Shown here: in pieces, positions 1 through 7,319 of the stretch | Layout of the letters: every line of letters begins with the position of its first letter | Numbering within the stretch: position 1 is the first letter of the stretch | Translations under genes and position numbers: made by a program | Source of the DNA: a bacterium | GTDB lineage: Bacteria; Vulcanimicrobiota; Vulcanimicrobiia; Vulcanimicrobiales; SCRA01 | DNA length: 34,506 nt | Assembly (NCBI GenBank): GCA_004297985.1 | Contig: SCRA01000061.1 | Span: 1 to 34,506 of the forward strand | Direction: 5' to 3' | Notes under the pieces: generated by a model | Told to the model about the DNA's origin: nothing | What the model saw: the letters and a program-made list of their open reading frames with translations, nothing else | The model's database searches: none

Positions 1-66
1 GCTTCCACTCGTAGCAGCCTCCAGCCGGGTACGGGCAACGGCGCAAACGCCGTCGAAGACCGGCAC

Positions 67-456
67 ATGGAGTACGTCGAGCCCACGCCCGAGGAGCGCC
101 AGCGAGCAGCCAACGCCTATGTCTTCTGGGTTCTCGCTCTTCCGGAACTCGTCGCCACCGCGCGCCCGAGCTCCGCGTGGTTCCGCGCCCATATCCGCCA
201 GGCGACGATGCTCGGGCTCGTGGGGACGGCGGTGCTGATCGCCGTCTTGGCGCTCCCGGCGATGCTGATCGGCATCCTCATCGCGCTGCACCTGCCCATC
301 GGCACGACGGCAACGATCTGGATCTACGCGATCGGCTTTCTGCTCGACATCGCAACCTTCGTATTCGAGCTTGGCTTGGGCTTTGCGCTGGCCGCCCGGG
401 CGGCACGCGGCGAGCGTTTCACGATTGCCTTTCTGCCGCGCGCGTGGGGGCGCTGA
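67..456 (+). CDS. Small Tic20/DUF4870-like membrane protein
   Basis: This 129-residue protein has a charged N-terminus, a stretch WFRAHIRQATMLGLV (about residues 38-52) and two long hydrophobic segments (about 50-75 and 80-110), ending in [11 protein letters not shown] 'FRxHxRQ' motif before a membrane hairpin and a final 'GE-[RF]..PF' tail are the usual look of small Tic20/DUF4870-type proteins, whose role is unknown. The reading frame stays open back to base 1, so the true start may lie left of the window; the ATG at 67 is the first in-frame ATG. Its last 15 or so codons overlap, on the opposite strand, the end of an AraC-gene remnant. The family assignment rests on pattern alone. Confidence 0.6.
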   Translation: MEYVEPTPEERQRAANAYVFWVLALPELVATARPSSAWFRAHIRQATMLGLVGTAVLIAVLALPAMLIGILIALHLPIGTTATIWIYAIGFLLDIATFVFELGLGFALAARAARGERFTIAFLPRAWGR

Positions 457-542
457 GAAGGCGGAGTGGTGATCTCGAAGATCGCGCTGACGTTGCGCTC
501 GAGCCGCGCTGGAGAGATCCCGGCGAGCGCGAGATCTTCCAG
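402..542 (-). pseudogene. Remnant of an AraC-family regulator
   Basis: Read on the minus strand from 542, this piece gives [17 protein letters not shown] and then SAIFEIT. That is nearly the same as residues 162-187 of the intact AraC protein encoded at 1997-2764. It then jumps to bases matching the DHSAFS region, and jumps again to bases matching the last codons and stop of that gene. Two internal deletions relative to the intact gene leave no start and no complete helix-turn-helix. It is a dead paralogue fragment whose 3' end now lies under the 3' end of the Tic20-like gene. Confidence 0.75.
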
Positions 543-575
543 CGAAGCAGAGTATGGACGTGCGTCGGGGCTACC

Positions 576-1559
576 TCACCGCTCGAGTTCCTTGACTGCG
601 TCGCGCTCCTTGCGCAATTCCTCAAGCGTGTCCTGAAGCTTCTTCCGGCCGAAATCGTCGTGCGCGATTCCCTCGACGATCCGCGAGATGCCGTTCTCGG
701 TCCGCGACGGAAACGAGAAGATCAGACCCGGATCGATCCCGTACTCCCCGTTCGAGCAACGCGCCACGGAGTAATATTCGCCATCCGGTGTATCGTGCGT
801 CAGGTTGTAGACGCCGGCGATCGCGCCGTTGGCCGCTGACGCGGCCGAGGATGCTCCCCGAGCCTTGATGACCTCGGTGCCGCGGTTCTGTACCGTCGCG
901 ATGAACTCGCCCTCTAGCCACTTCGTGTCGTGGATGACTTCGGTTGCCGGTCTGCCGCCGATCTTCGCATGCTTGAAATCGGGATATTGCGTCGCCGAGT
1001 GATTTCCCCAGATGTTCATCTGCGAAATCGCCGTGACGTCGACGCCGGCCTTCTTCGCCAGTTGCGTCCGGGCGCGCAGCTCATCGAGCATCGTCATCGC
1101 GAAGAAACGATCCTTGCTAATCCTTGGCGCGTTGTTCATCGCGATCAGGCAGTTGGTGTTGCAGGGATTGCCGACCACGAAGACCCGAACGTCTTCGGCG
1201 GCATGAGCGTTGATGGCACGGCCTTGCACGGTGAAGATCTGGCCGTTCATGCGCAGGAGATCGGAACGCTGCATGTCGGCTTTGCGCGGGACCGCACCCA
1301 CCAGGATAGCCCAGTCGACGTCTCGCATCGCCTCGTTGACATCAGAGGTGCACAGCACGCTCTTGAGCAGCGGGAACGCACAGTCGTCGAGTTCCATCGT
1401 GATCCCGCGCAGCGACCCAAGCGCCTGCTCGAGTTCGAGCAGCTGGAGATCCAGTTCGGTCTCGGGGCCGAACATTTGGCCGGACGCGATTCGGAATAAG
1501 AGTGCGTAGCCGATTTGCCCGGCCGCGCCCGTTACCGCCACCTTGATGCGCTTTTTCAT
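576..1559 (-). CDS. mdh: Malate dehydrogenase (NAD-dependent, type 2)
   Basis: Malate dehydrogenase interconverts malate and oxaloacetate with NAD(H) in the TCA cycle. The 327-residue protein has the full family length. It shows the nucleotide-binding GAAGQIG (11-17), the active-site loop with Arg92 and Arg98, NPCNTN (131-136), the substrate-binding LDELR stretch (158-162) and the catalytic His187 in WGNHSATQ. This is the cytosolic-type (type 2) MDH pattern. The ATG at 1559 is preceded on its strand by GGAGGAAGC, a good ribosome-binding site. A fragment resembling the C-terminus of malic enzyme lies just upstream on the same strand, so mdh may once have followed a malic-enzyme gene. No other TCA gene is adjacent. 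Confidence 0.95.
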   Translation of the reverse strand: MKKRIKVAVTGAAGQIGYALLFRIASGQMFGPETELDLQLLELEQALGSLRGITMELDDCAFPLLKSVLCTSDVNEAMRDVDWAILVGAVPRKADMQRSDLLRMNGQIFTVQGRAINAHAAEDVRVFVVGNPCNTNCLIAMNNAPRISKDRFFAMTMLDELRARTQLAKKAGVDVTAISQMNIWGNHSATQYPDFKHAKIGGRPATEVIHDTKWLEGEFIATVQNRGTEVIKARGASSAASAANGAIAGVYNLTHDTPDGEYYSVARCSNGEYGIDPGLIFSFPSRTENGISRIVEGIAHDDFGRKKLQDTLEELRKERDAVKELER

Positions 1560-1577
1560 GCTTCCTCCGGTTCTCCC

Positions 1578-1673
1578 TTATGCTGTTCGAGTAACGCCGT
1601 CTCTGATAGCGGCGCCGGCGACCACGATCGAGATCGCATCGATGACGCGCGTGTCGAAGGTGCTGGGCTGAAA
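1578..1673 (-). pseudogene. Fragment resembling a malic enzyme C-terminus
   Basis: An open stretch of 31 codons ending in TAA reads FQPSTFDTRVIDAI and continues VVAGAAIRDGVTR. This follows the C-terminal signature of NADP/NAD malic enzymes (P-x-x-F-D-x-R-[LV]-[IL], then A-V-A-x-A-A-x-x-x-G-V-x-R). No start codon belongs to it, and the upstream part appears to continue in another frame (LGEAF), consistent with a frameshift. It ends 18 bases before the mdh start. The identification rests on about 25 residues and is tentative. Confidence 0.42.
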
Positions 1674-1889
1674 GCCTCGCCCAGCGAGCCGCGGTGGTTC
1701 TCGGCATTGGTGTTCTGCGACGGCCATTTTCCAATAATCGGGTCCGACTGCGACTCGATATCGTGCCCCGTCGGGACGGAAGGCGTCATCGGGGCTTCAA
1801 CAACTCTGGACATTCCATCCTATGATGTTCGCCATCTCACACGATGGCCGCCAACTTCAATGATAGGCTGAAACTCCCTTCCTCCCACC
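1674..1889. other. Gap without recognisable gene
   Basis: These roughly 215 bases lie between the malic-enzyme-like and NlpC/P60-like fragments. Both strands have short open frames, but none carries a motif I recognise, and base composition is less G+C-rich around 1730-1870. It is probably eroded coding sequence. Confidence 0.5.
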
Positions 1890-1985
1890 GCCATCGGCTC
1901 TGTCGGCATCTTCGACTGCTCCGGCTACGTCCAGCACGCCTTCGCGATGATCGGCGTGCATCTGCCGCGCACGGCCGATGCGCAG
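1890..1985 (+). pseudogene. Fragment of an NlpC/P60 peptidase
   Basis: The frame reads FDCSGYVQHAFAMIGVHLPR followed by TADAQ. This is the hallmark segment around the catalytic Cys of NlpC/P60 cell-wall peptidases (F-D-C-S-G-[LFY]-[VT]-x, then L-P-R-T-[AS]-x-x-Q). A TGA stop precedes it by about seven codons, there is no start, and the later His and polar active-site residues are absent. The frame runs straight into sequence homologous to the end of the Tic20-like gene, so it is a truncated remnant joined to another remnant. Confidence 0.65.
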
Positions 1986-2034
1986 CGGCGAGCGCTTCAC
2001 GATTGCTTTTCAACCGCATGCGTGCGGGCGCTGA
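1984..2034 (+). pseudogene. Second copy of the Tic20-like gene tail
   Basis: This frame encodes [16 protein letters not shown] and a TGA. It is nearly the same as the last 16 codons and stop of the small membrane protein at 67-456 ([16 protein letters not shown]). It overlaps the 3' end of the AraC gene in a convergent arrangement. The rest of the gene is missing and an NlpC/P60 fragment abuts it. Confidence 0.7.
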
Positions 2035-2764
2035 GCGCGCGATACTCGCTCGGCGTCACGCCCACCGCGGCCTTGAACTGGCGCGAGAAGGCGGAGTGGT
2101 CGTAGAAGCCGCAGGCATGGGCCACCTCGGCTACCGTCGTCTCGCTGCTGCGCAAGAGGCCCGCGGCATGATCGATCCGCGTCTTACCGATGAGCTGGCC
2201 CACGGTGATCTGGAAGATTGCGCGGATGTTGCGCTCGAGCCGCGCGGGGGAAAGCCCGGCGAGCGCCGCCAGGTCCTCGACGCGCAGAGGCTCAGCGAAG
2301 TGAGCCTGCACGTGTTCGACAGCTCGAGCGATCTCGGGGTAGACGCTGGCACGCGCGTTGGGCTCGTGCAGATCCTTGGAGATGCCCGCCATGCCGACCA
2401 CGCTGCCGTCGTTGCCGCGCAGCGGGAACTTGCTGGTGAGGCACCAGCCCGGCGTGCGGTCGCGATAGAGGTGCAGCTCCAGCGTGTCGGTGATCTCGGA
2501 GCCCGTCTCTAGCACCAAGCGATCCTGGTCGGCATAACGATCGGCTAACTGCGGCGGAAAGACGTCGCGGGTAGTCTTCCCGATCAGCGCCTCTTTGTGC
2601 GCGAAGCCGCAACGTTCTGCCAGCGTGCGGTTGACCACGACGTATTGCCCGCGTGCGTTCTTCATGAAGAAGACGATGTCCGGCGTGCGGTCGAAGATCG
2701 CCTCGGCTACAAGCGGGGAGGCCACGCGGCGCAGAAGTTCCTCGCGCAGACGTTCGACAGCCAT
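1997..2764 (-). CDS. PAS-AraC regulator of the hydroxyproline operon
   Basis: This 255-residue transcription factor has an N-terminal PAS-type sensor domain (about residues 22-132: [13 protein letters not shown], then [14 protein letters not shown] and [12 protein letters not shown]) and a C-terminal AraC helix-turn-helix domain (about 143-245, with [15 protein letters not shown] and [14 protein letters not shown]). The PAS domain probably binds the inducing metabolite. The ATG at 2764 was chosen because the PAS domain begins soon after it; the frame stays open upstream but has no PAS-like content. The gene is divergent from the hydroxyproline operon, with 94 bp between. AraC-type regulators control such operons in Pseudomonas (LhpR), so a local activator role is inferred. 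Its 3' end overlaps the Tic20-like tail remnant. Confidence 0.88.
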   Translation of the reverse strand: MAVERLREELLRRVASPLVAEAIFDRTPDIVFFMKNARGQYVVVNRTLAERCGFAHKEALIGKTTRDVFPPQLADRYADQDRLVLETGSEITDTLELHLYRDRTPGWCLTSKFPLRGNDGSVVGMAGISKDLHEPNARASVYPEIARAVEHVQAHFAEPLRVEDLAALAGLSPARLERNIRAIFQITVGQLIGKTRIDHAAGLLRSSETTVAEVAHACGFYDHSAFSRQFKAAVGVTPSEYRALSARTHAVEKQS

Positions 2765-2858
2765 GCTGCACCCCACACTACTGTGCCAAAAGCAGCACGT
2801 CAAGCCGGGGAATTCGCCAAGACATGCACGAGGCGACGGCGCTACGCTAAGGCCTATC
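2765..2858. promoter_or_regulatory. Divergent control region with two AraC-type direct repeats
   Basis: The intergenic region holds two direct repeats of GCCAAnAnnnGCACG, at 2785-2799 and 2816-2830. They begin 31 bp apart, about three helical turns, and so lie on the same face of DNA. AraC regulators commonly bind such tandem direct repeats. A possible -10 (TACGCT, 2843-2848) for the epimerase would place the second repeat over the -35 region, as in class II activation. AAGG at 2849-2852 is a modest ribosome-binding site for the ATG at 2859. The function is inferred. Confidence 0.55.
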
Positions 2859-3806
2859 ATGAACCAGCGAGCGTCGCGTATCTCGGTGGTCGACTCCCAT
2901 TCCGGCGGCGAGCCCACGCGGGTGATCGTCGAAGGCGGCCCAGATCTCGGGAGCGGCTCGATGGCGGAGCGCCTGGCGCGCTTTCGCGAGGCTTTCGACG
3001 ACGTGCGCTCGGCTACGGTGAACGAGCCCCGCGGCGCCGACCCCGTGGTCGGTGCCCTGCTCTGTGCGCCGAGCGACCCGAGCTGCACTGCGGGCGTCAT
3101 CTTTTTCAACAACGTCGGCTACCTCGGCATGTGCGGCCACGGCACCATCGGTATGGTGACGACGCTTGCCTATCTCGGGCGTATCGGCCCCGGTCTTCAT
3201 CGCATCGAGACCCCTGTGGGTGTGGTCGGCGCGCGCCTGCACGAAGACGGGCGCGTAGCCGTTGCCAACGTGGCTAGTTACCGCGCGGCCCGGCATGTGC
3301 GCGTCGACGTCCCCGGCCATGGCGCCGTCCATGGCGATGTGGCCTACGGCGGCAACTGGTTCTTCCTGGTCGAGGATCACGAGCAGGAACTGCGCTTCGA
3401 GCGTGTGGAGGCGCTCACCGCGTACGCCTGGAGCGTGCGCCAGGGCCTCGAGGCCGCGGGCATCGCGGGTCCCGACGGCGAGGTGATCGACCATATCGAG
3501 CTCTTCACCTCGCCGGGTGTGCACGCCGACAGCCGCAACTTCGTGCTCTGTCCAGGCAAGGCGTACGATCGCTCACCCTGCGGCACGGGCACCAGCGCCA
3601 AGCTGGCGTGTCTCCATGCCGAGGGAATGCTGGCGCCCAGCGAGGTGTGGCGTCAGGAGTCGATCGTCGGCAGCATCTTCGAAGCCAGCTACGAACTGCG
3701 CGAGGGCGTCGTGTATCCCACGATCACCGGCTCCGCCTACGTCACCGCCGAGGCAACCCTCGTGCTGGATGAGCGCGATCCGTTCCGCTGGGGCATTCGC
3801 CCGTGA
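2859..3806 (+). CDS. 4-hydroxyproline 2-epimerase (proline racemase family)
   Basis: The enzyme epimerises trans-4-hydroxy-L-proline to cis-4-hydroxy-D-proline, the first step of hydroxyproline breakdown. The 315-residue protein has the proline racemase fold signature with both catalytic cysteines, Cys92 in MCGHGTIG and Cys241 in [12 protein letters not shown] Ser or Thr at the first site would instead suggest the dehydratase. Family length is normal. It is the first gene of an operon whose next five genes complete the same pathway, which favours hydroxyproline over proline as substrate. The homologue is called LhpA in Pseudomonas. The ATG at 2859 has AAGG seven to ten bases upstream, and the conserved SHSGGEPTR follows soon after. 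Confidence 0.92.
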   Translation: MNQRASRISVVDSHSGGEPTRVIVEGGPDLGSGSMAERLARFREAFDDVRSATVNEPRGADPVVGALLCAPSDPSCTAGVIFFNNVGYLGMCGHGTIGMVTTLAYLGRIGPGLHRIETPVGVVGARLHEDGRVAVANVASYRAARHVRVDVPGHGAVHGDVAYGGNWFFLVEDHEQELRFERVEALTAYAWSVRQGLEAAGIAGPDGEVIDHIELFTSPGVHADSRNFVLCPGKAYDRSPCGTGTSAKLACLHAEGMLAPSEVWRQESIVGSIFEASYELREGVVYPTITGSAYVTAEATLVLDERDPFRWGIRP

Positions 3807-4933
3807 GCGCTTCCGGCAGCGTCGTGGTGATCGGCGGCGGGATCGTCGGGACGGCGTGCGCCCTGGAGTGCGCGCGAGGCGGGCTCGAGGTGACGCTCCT
3901 CGAGCGCGACGTGGTCTGCGGCAGCGGTGCCACGGCGGCGGGCATGGGGCAGATCGTCGTAATGGACGACAATGCGGCGGAGCTCGCGCTGACGCGCTAC
4001 GCCTCGCTGTTGTGGGACACCGTGGCGCCGGATCTCCCATCCGACTGCGAGTACGAGCGCTGCGGCACGATCTGGGTAGCCGCCGATGATGAGGAGCGCG
4101 CGGCCGTCGAGCGCAAGGCGCATCTCTACTGTGAGAGCGGCGTCCAGTCCCAGGTCCTCGATGCAGCGGCCCTCTACGCTTACGAGCCGAACCTGCGCGC
4201 GGGCCTAACGGGAGGTTTGCGCGTTCCCGGCGACGCCATCCTGTACGCCCCGCGCGCCGCCGCTGCGCTGCTCGCTCAGGCGCAGGCGATGGGGGCGCGC
4301 GCGCTCTACGGTTGCCGCGTGCAGGCGTTGACGGACGAGGGCGTGCTCCTCGACGATGGTACGTGCTTGGAATCTTCAGCGGTCGTGGTGGCGAGCGGCG
4401 CGCATGCCGTAGAGTTGCTGCCGGAGCTCCCCGTACGGCCGCGCAAGGGGCACCTGGTCATCACCGAGCGCTATCCGAACATCGTACACCATCAAGTGGT
4501 GGAGCTGGGCTACCTGAAGAGTGCGCACGGCAGCGAGCGCGACTCCGTGGCCTTCAACGTCCAGCCGCGCCCCACGGGACAACTGCTGATCGGCTCCTCG
4601 CGCCAGTTCGACGTCGCAGACGCGCGGATCGACCAGGTGATCGTGCGGCGGATGCTCGACCGCGCCTTGGCGTACCTTCCGGTGCTCGGCGCGTTGGACG
4701 CGGTGCGCATTTGGACGGGCCACCGCGCCGCAACGCCCGACGGCTTGCCGTATATCGGGCCTCTGCCGGGGCACGAGCGCGTGCTGTTGGCGACGGGCCA
4801 CGAGGGATTGGGCATCACGACCTCGCTGGCCACGGGGCGGTTGATCGCCGACCATCTGCTGAAGCGCAAGCCGGATATCGACCCCACGCCCTATCTGCCG
4901 GCACGCATGCATCGTGAGGCTACCCATGCCTGA
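3803..4933 (+). CDS. D-hydroxyproline dehydrogenase, DadA-like FAD subunit
   Basis: This 376-residue flavoprotein of the D-amino-acid oxidase/DadA family oxidises cis-4-hydroxy-D-proline to 1-pyrroline-4-hydroxy-2-carboxylate. The Rossmann motif GGGIVG is at residues 11-16 with an acidic residue ending strand 2 (LLERD), and the C-terminal FAD-contact segment reads [16 protein letters not shown], followed by [14 protein letters not shown]. The GTG start overlaps the epimerase stop (GTGA), implying translational coupling. With the next two genes it makes the heteromeric dehydrogenase known from Pseudomonas aeruginosa-type hydroxyproline clusters, as distinct from the single-chain form found elsewhere. 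Electrons probably pass to the partner subunits. Confidence 0.9.
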   Translation: MSASGSVVVIGGGIVGTACALECARGGLEVTLLERDVVCGSGATAAGMGQIVVMDDNAAELALTRYASLLWDTVAPDLPSDCEYERCGTIWVAADDEERAAVERKAHLYCESGVQSQVLDAAALYAYEPNLRAGLTGGLRVPGDAILYAPRAAAALLAQAQAMGARALYGCRVQALTDEGVLLDDGTCLESSAVVVASGAHAVELLPELPVRPRKGHLVITERYPNIVHHQVVELGYLKSAHGSERDSVAFNVQPRPTGQLLIGSSRQFDVADARIDQVIVRRMLDRALAYLPVLGALDAVRIWTGHRAATPDGLPYIGPLPGHERVLLATGHEGLGITTSLATGRLIADHLLKRKPDIDPTPYLPARMHREATHA

Positions 4934-5174
4934 TACCATCGCTTTGCGCGTCGACGGCCGCGCCGTGGATATCTCCGCGGGCAGCACCGTCTTGGCGGCT
5001 GTGGCGATCGCCGGCCAGCAGTCCTGCCGGCGCTCGGTGAGCGGAGAATCGAGGGGCCCGCTCTGCGGGATGGGCATCTGTTTCGAGTGCCGCGTCACCA
5101 TCGACGGCGTCCAGCATCGGCGTGCATGTCAGATGCTCTGCGCTCCCGGCATGGAGGTGCGCACCGATGGCTGA
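4926..5174 (+). CDS. D-hydroxyproline dehydrogenase, small [2Fe-2S] subunit
   Basis: This 82-residue ferredoxin-like subunit has the motif GPLCGMGICFECRV followed by RACQM. Cys47, Cys52, Cys55 and Cys68 are spaced C-x4-C-x2-C-x12-C, the plant-type [2Fe-2S] ligand pattern; Cys34 and Cys72 are extra. Such small subunits link the two flavoprotein subunits of heteromeric amino-acid dehydrogenases. I chose the ATG at 4926 because GTGAGG lies just upstream as a ribosome-binding site; a GTG at 4914 is possible but would add only four residues. It overlaps the preceding gene by 8 bases and the following one by 8. Confidence 0.9.
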   Translation: MPDTIALRVDGRAVDISAGSTVLAAVAIAGQQSCRRSVSGESRGPLCGMGICFECRVTIDGVQHRRACQMLCAPGMEVRTDG

Positions 5175-6399
5175 GCACCGTGGTGAAGTCGTCGTGATCG
5201 GTGCCGGCCCCGCGGGTATCGCCGCCGCCGAGCGAGCCGCGGCGTACGGACGCAGCGTGATCGTGCTCGATGACAACCCTGAAGTCGGCGGTCAGATCTG
5301 GCGCGGCGAGCGCGAGCGCCTCACGCGCGGCGATGTCAGGTGGATCCTCGGCGCGCGCGTGGTAGATGTGGTAGGCGAACGCGCACTGCTCGTCGAGGGG
5401 ACCGGCGGCGGCGCCGAGCGCGTGGTCTTCGAGCACCTGGTATTGGCCACCGGCGCGCGCGAGCGCTTTCTGCCCTTTCCCGGCTGGACGCTGCCCGGCG
5501 TCACCGGCGCCGGCGGCCTCCAAGCGATGGTCAAAGGCGGCCTGCCGATCGAGGGCAAGCGCGTTGTCATCGCGGGGAGTGGTCCGCTGCTGCTCGCCGT
5601 TGCGGCCTACCTCCGCGGGCGCGGAGCGCGCATCGCGTATATCGCGGAGCAGGCGCCGTGGCGGCGTCTAGCCGGCTTCTCCCTGCACCTTCTGTGCAGC
5701 GTTGAGAAACTGCGCCAGGCGCTGGCGTTGCGCGTGGCGCTCGCGGGCGTTCCCTACGCCGCGAGCACGTGGCCGCTAGCTGCCGAGGGTGAGGGGAATC
5801 TCGAGCGGGCGGTGCTGCGCACGTCGCGCGGCACGGTGCGCATCGGCTGCGACTACCTAGCCTGCGGCTTCGGCCTCGTACCCAACCTCGAATTGGCGCG
5901 TCTGCTGAACTGCGACGTGCGCGATGGCTTCGTCGCCGTCGACGAGCACCAACGCACCAGTTGCGCCGGCATCTTCGCCGCGGGTGAGGTGACGGGGATC
6001 GGCGGCCTCGATCTCTCGCTGCTGGAAGGCGAGATCGCGGGCTGCGCCGCCGCCGGGCACGAAAGCGATGCGCACCGCCTCGTCGCGCAACGACCTGCGG
6101 CACGCCGCTTCGCCTCCGCGCTTGCGGAGGCGTTCGCGCTGCGCGGTGAGCTCAAAGCACTCCCCGATGCGCAGACCATCGTCTGCCGCTGCGAGGACGT
6201 GACCTACGAGCGCCTCGCGGAACATACCACGTCGCGGTCCGCCAAACTGCACACGCGCTGCGGCATGGGCCCCTGTCAAGGGCGCGTCTGCGGCGCCGCC
6301 GCCGAGTTTCTGTTCGGCTGGACGAGCGATTACGCGCGTCCGCCGGTCTTTCCAACGCGTATCGCGACACTCACCGCCTATCACGAGGTTACGACATGA
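5167..6399 (+). CDS. D-hydroxyproline dehydrogenase, large FAD/NAD-type subunit with C-terminal Fe-S domain
   Basis: This 410-residue pyridine-nucleotide-disulfide-type oxidoreductase starts with GAGPAG (12-17) and has a second dinucleotide motif, GSGPLLLAVA (137-146). The FAD-closing segment is TSCAGIFAAGEVTGIGG (265-280 region). The C-terminus carries a BFD-like [2Fe-2S] site: Cys340 and Cys342 (CRC), then Cys365 and Cys370 (CGMGPC). This is the layout of the alpha subunit of heteromeric D-hydroxyproline dehydrogenase and of hydrogen cyanide synthase HcnB-like proteins. The ATG at 5167 lies inside the end of the preceding gene. It is likely to take electrons from the DadA-like subunit and pass them to the respiratory chain; the final acceptor is not visible in the sequence. 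Confidence 0.9.
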   Translation: MAEHRGEVVVIGAGPAGIAAAERAAAYGRSVIVLDDNPEVGGQIWRGERERLTRGDVRWILGARVVDVVGERALLVEGTGGGAERVVFEHLVLATGARERFLPFPGWTLPGVTGAGGLQAMVKGGLPIEGKRVVIAGSGPLLLAVAAYLRGRGARIAYIAEQAPWRRLAGFSLHLLCSVEKLRQALALRVALAGVPYAASTWPLAAEGEGNLERAVLRTSRGTVRIGCDYLACGFGLVPNLELARLLNCDVRDGFVAVDEHQRTSCAGIFAAGEVTGIGGLDLSLLEGEIAGCAAAGHESDAHRLVAQRPAARRFASALAEAFALRGELKALPDAQTIVCRCEDVTYERLAEHTTSRSAKLHTRCGMGPCQGRVCGAAAEFLFGWTSDYARPPVFPTRIATLTAYHEVTT

Positions 6400-7319
6400 A
6401 GGTCAACTGGCGCGGGGTGCTCCCCGCTATCACCACTCCGTTCACCGCCGAGCTCGCCGTCGATCACGAGTTCCTCGCCAAGCACTGCGCGTGGCTGGTC
6501 GACAGCGGCTGCGGTGCCATCGTGCCGCTGGGATCGCTGGGTGAGAGCGCGACGCTGAGCTTCGAGGAGAAGATCGCCATCGTCCAGACCTGCCGGCGTG
6601 GCGTGAGCGATCGTGTCCCGGTGGTCGCGGGAATCGCCGCGCTGAGCACAGCGGAGGCCGTGCGCCTCGCACGACGCGCGGCGGAGGCGGGAGTTGGCGG
6701 CCTGATGGTGCTCCCGCCGTACGTCTACAGCACGGATTGGCGCGAGATGAAGGCCCATGTCGGTGCAGTGATCGCGGCAACCGGCCTCCCCTGCATGCTC
6801 TACAACAACCCGGTAGCCTATAAGACGGATTTCCTGCCCGAGCAGATCGCGGAGCTCGCCGCCGAACACGTGAACCTCCAGGCCGTCAAAGAGTCGTCGA
6901 CCGACGTGCGCCGCGTGACGGCGATTCGCGCGCTGATCGGCGAGCGCTTGGATATTCTAGTAGGCGTCGACGATGCGATCGTCGAGGCGATCGCCGCCGG
7001 TGCAGTCGGCTGGATCGCGGGGTTGGTCAGCGCCTTCCCCGCTGAGTCGGTCGCACTCTACCGCTACGCGATAGAGGGGCGTACGCAGGAGGCCTTCGAG
7101 CTCTACCGCTGGTTCCTGCCCTTGCTGCGCCTGGACACGGTGCCGAAGTTCGTTCAGCTCATCAAGTTGGCGCAGGAAGCTGTGGGGATGGGCAACGCGC
7201 GCGTGCGCCCTCCGCGGCTCGAGATCGTCGGAAGCGAGTTGGCCGAGGCGCGTGCGGTGATCGACACGGCGTTGGCAACGCGTCCCAAGGTGCAGGTATC
7301 GTATGCCGGGCAGCGCTAG
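6396..7319 (+). CDS. 1-pyrroline-4-hydroxy-2-carboxylate deaminase (DHDPS family)
   Basis: This 307-residue TIM-barrel enzyme of the dihydrodipicolinate synthase/N-acetylneuraminate lyase family has the Schiff-base lysine at Lys165 (QAVKESSTD), the conserved Tyr136 (LYNNPVAY) and the substrate loop GSLGESATLS (47-56). In hydroxyproline clusters this family member deaminates and dehydrates the dehydrogenase product to 2,5-dioxovalerate (alpha-ketoglutarate semialdehyde), releasing ammonia. Its place between the dehydrogenase and the semialdehyde dehydrogenase supports that role over lysine biosynthesis. The ATG overlaps the preceding TGA (ATGA). Confidence 0.9.
   Translation: MKVNWRGVLPAITTPFTAELAVDHEFLAKHCAWLVDSGCGAIVPLGSLGESATLSFEEKIAIVQTCRRGVSDRVPVVAGIAALSTAEAVRLARRAAEAGVGGLMVLPPYVYSTDWREMKAHVGAVIAATGLPCMLYNNPVAYKTDFLPEQIAELAAEHVNLQAVKESSTDVRRVTAIRALIGERLDILVGVDDAIVEAIAAGAVGWIAGLVSAFPAESVALYRYAIEGRTQEAFELYRWFLPLLRLDTVPKFVQLIKLAQEAVGMGNARVRPPRLEIVGSELAEARAVIDTALATRPKVQVSYAGQR

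Noticed and set aside
2765-3112. Longer N-terminus (to 371 residues) for the AraC regulator
   Set aside because: The added part is antisense to the start of the epimerase and has no domain content; the PAS domain starts just after the ATG at 2764.
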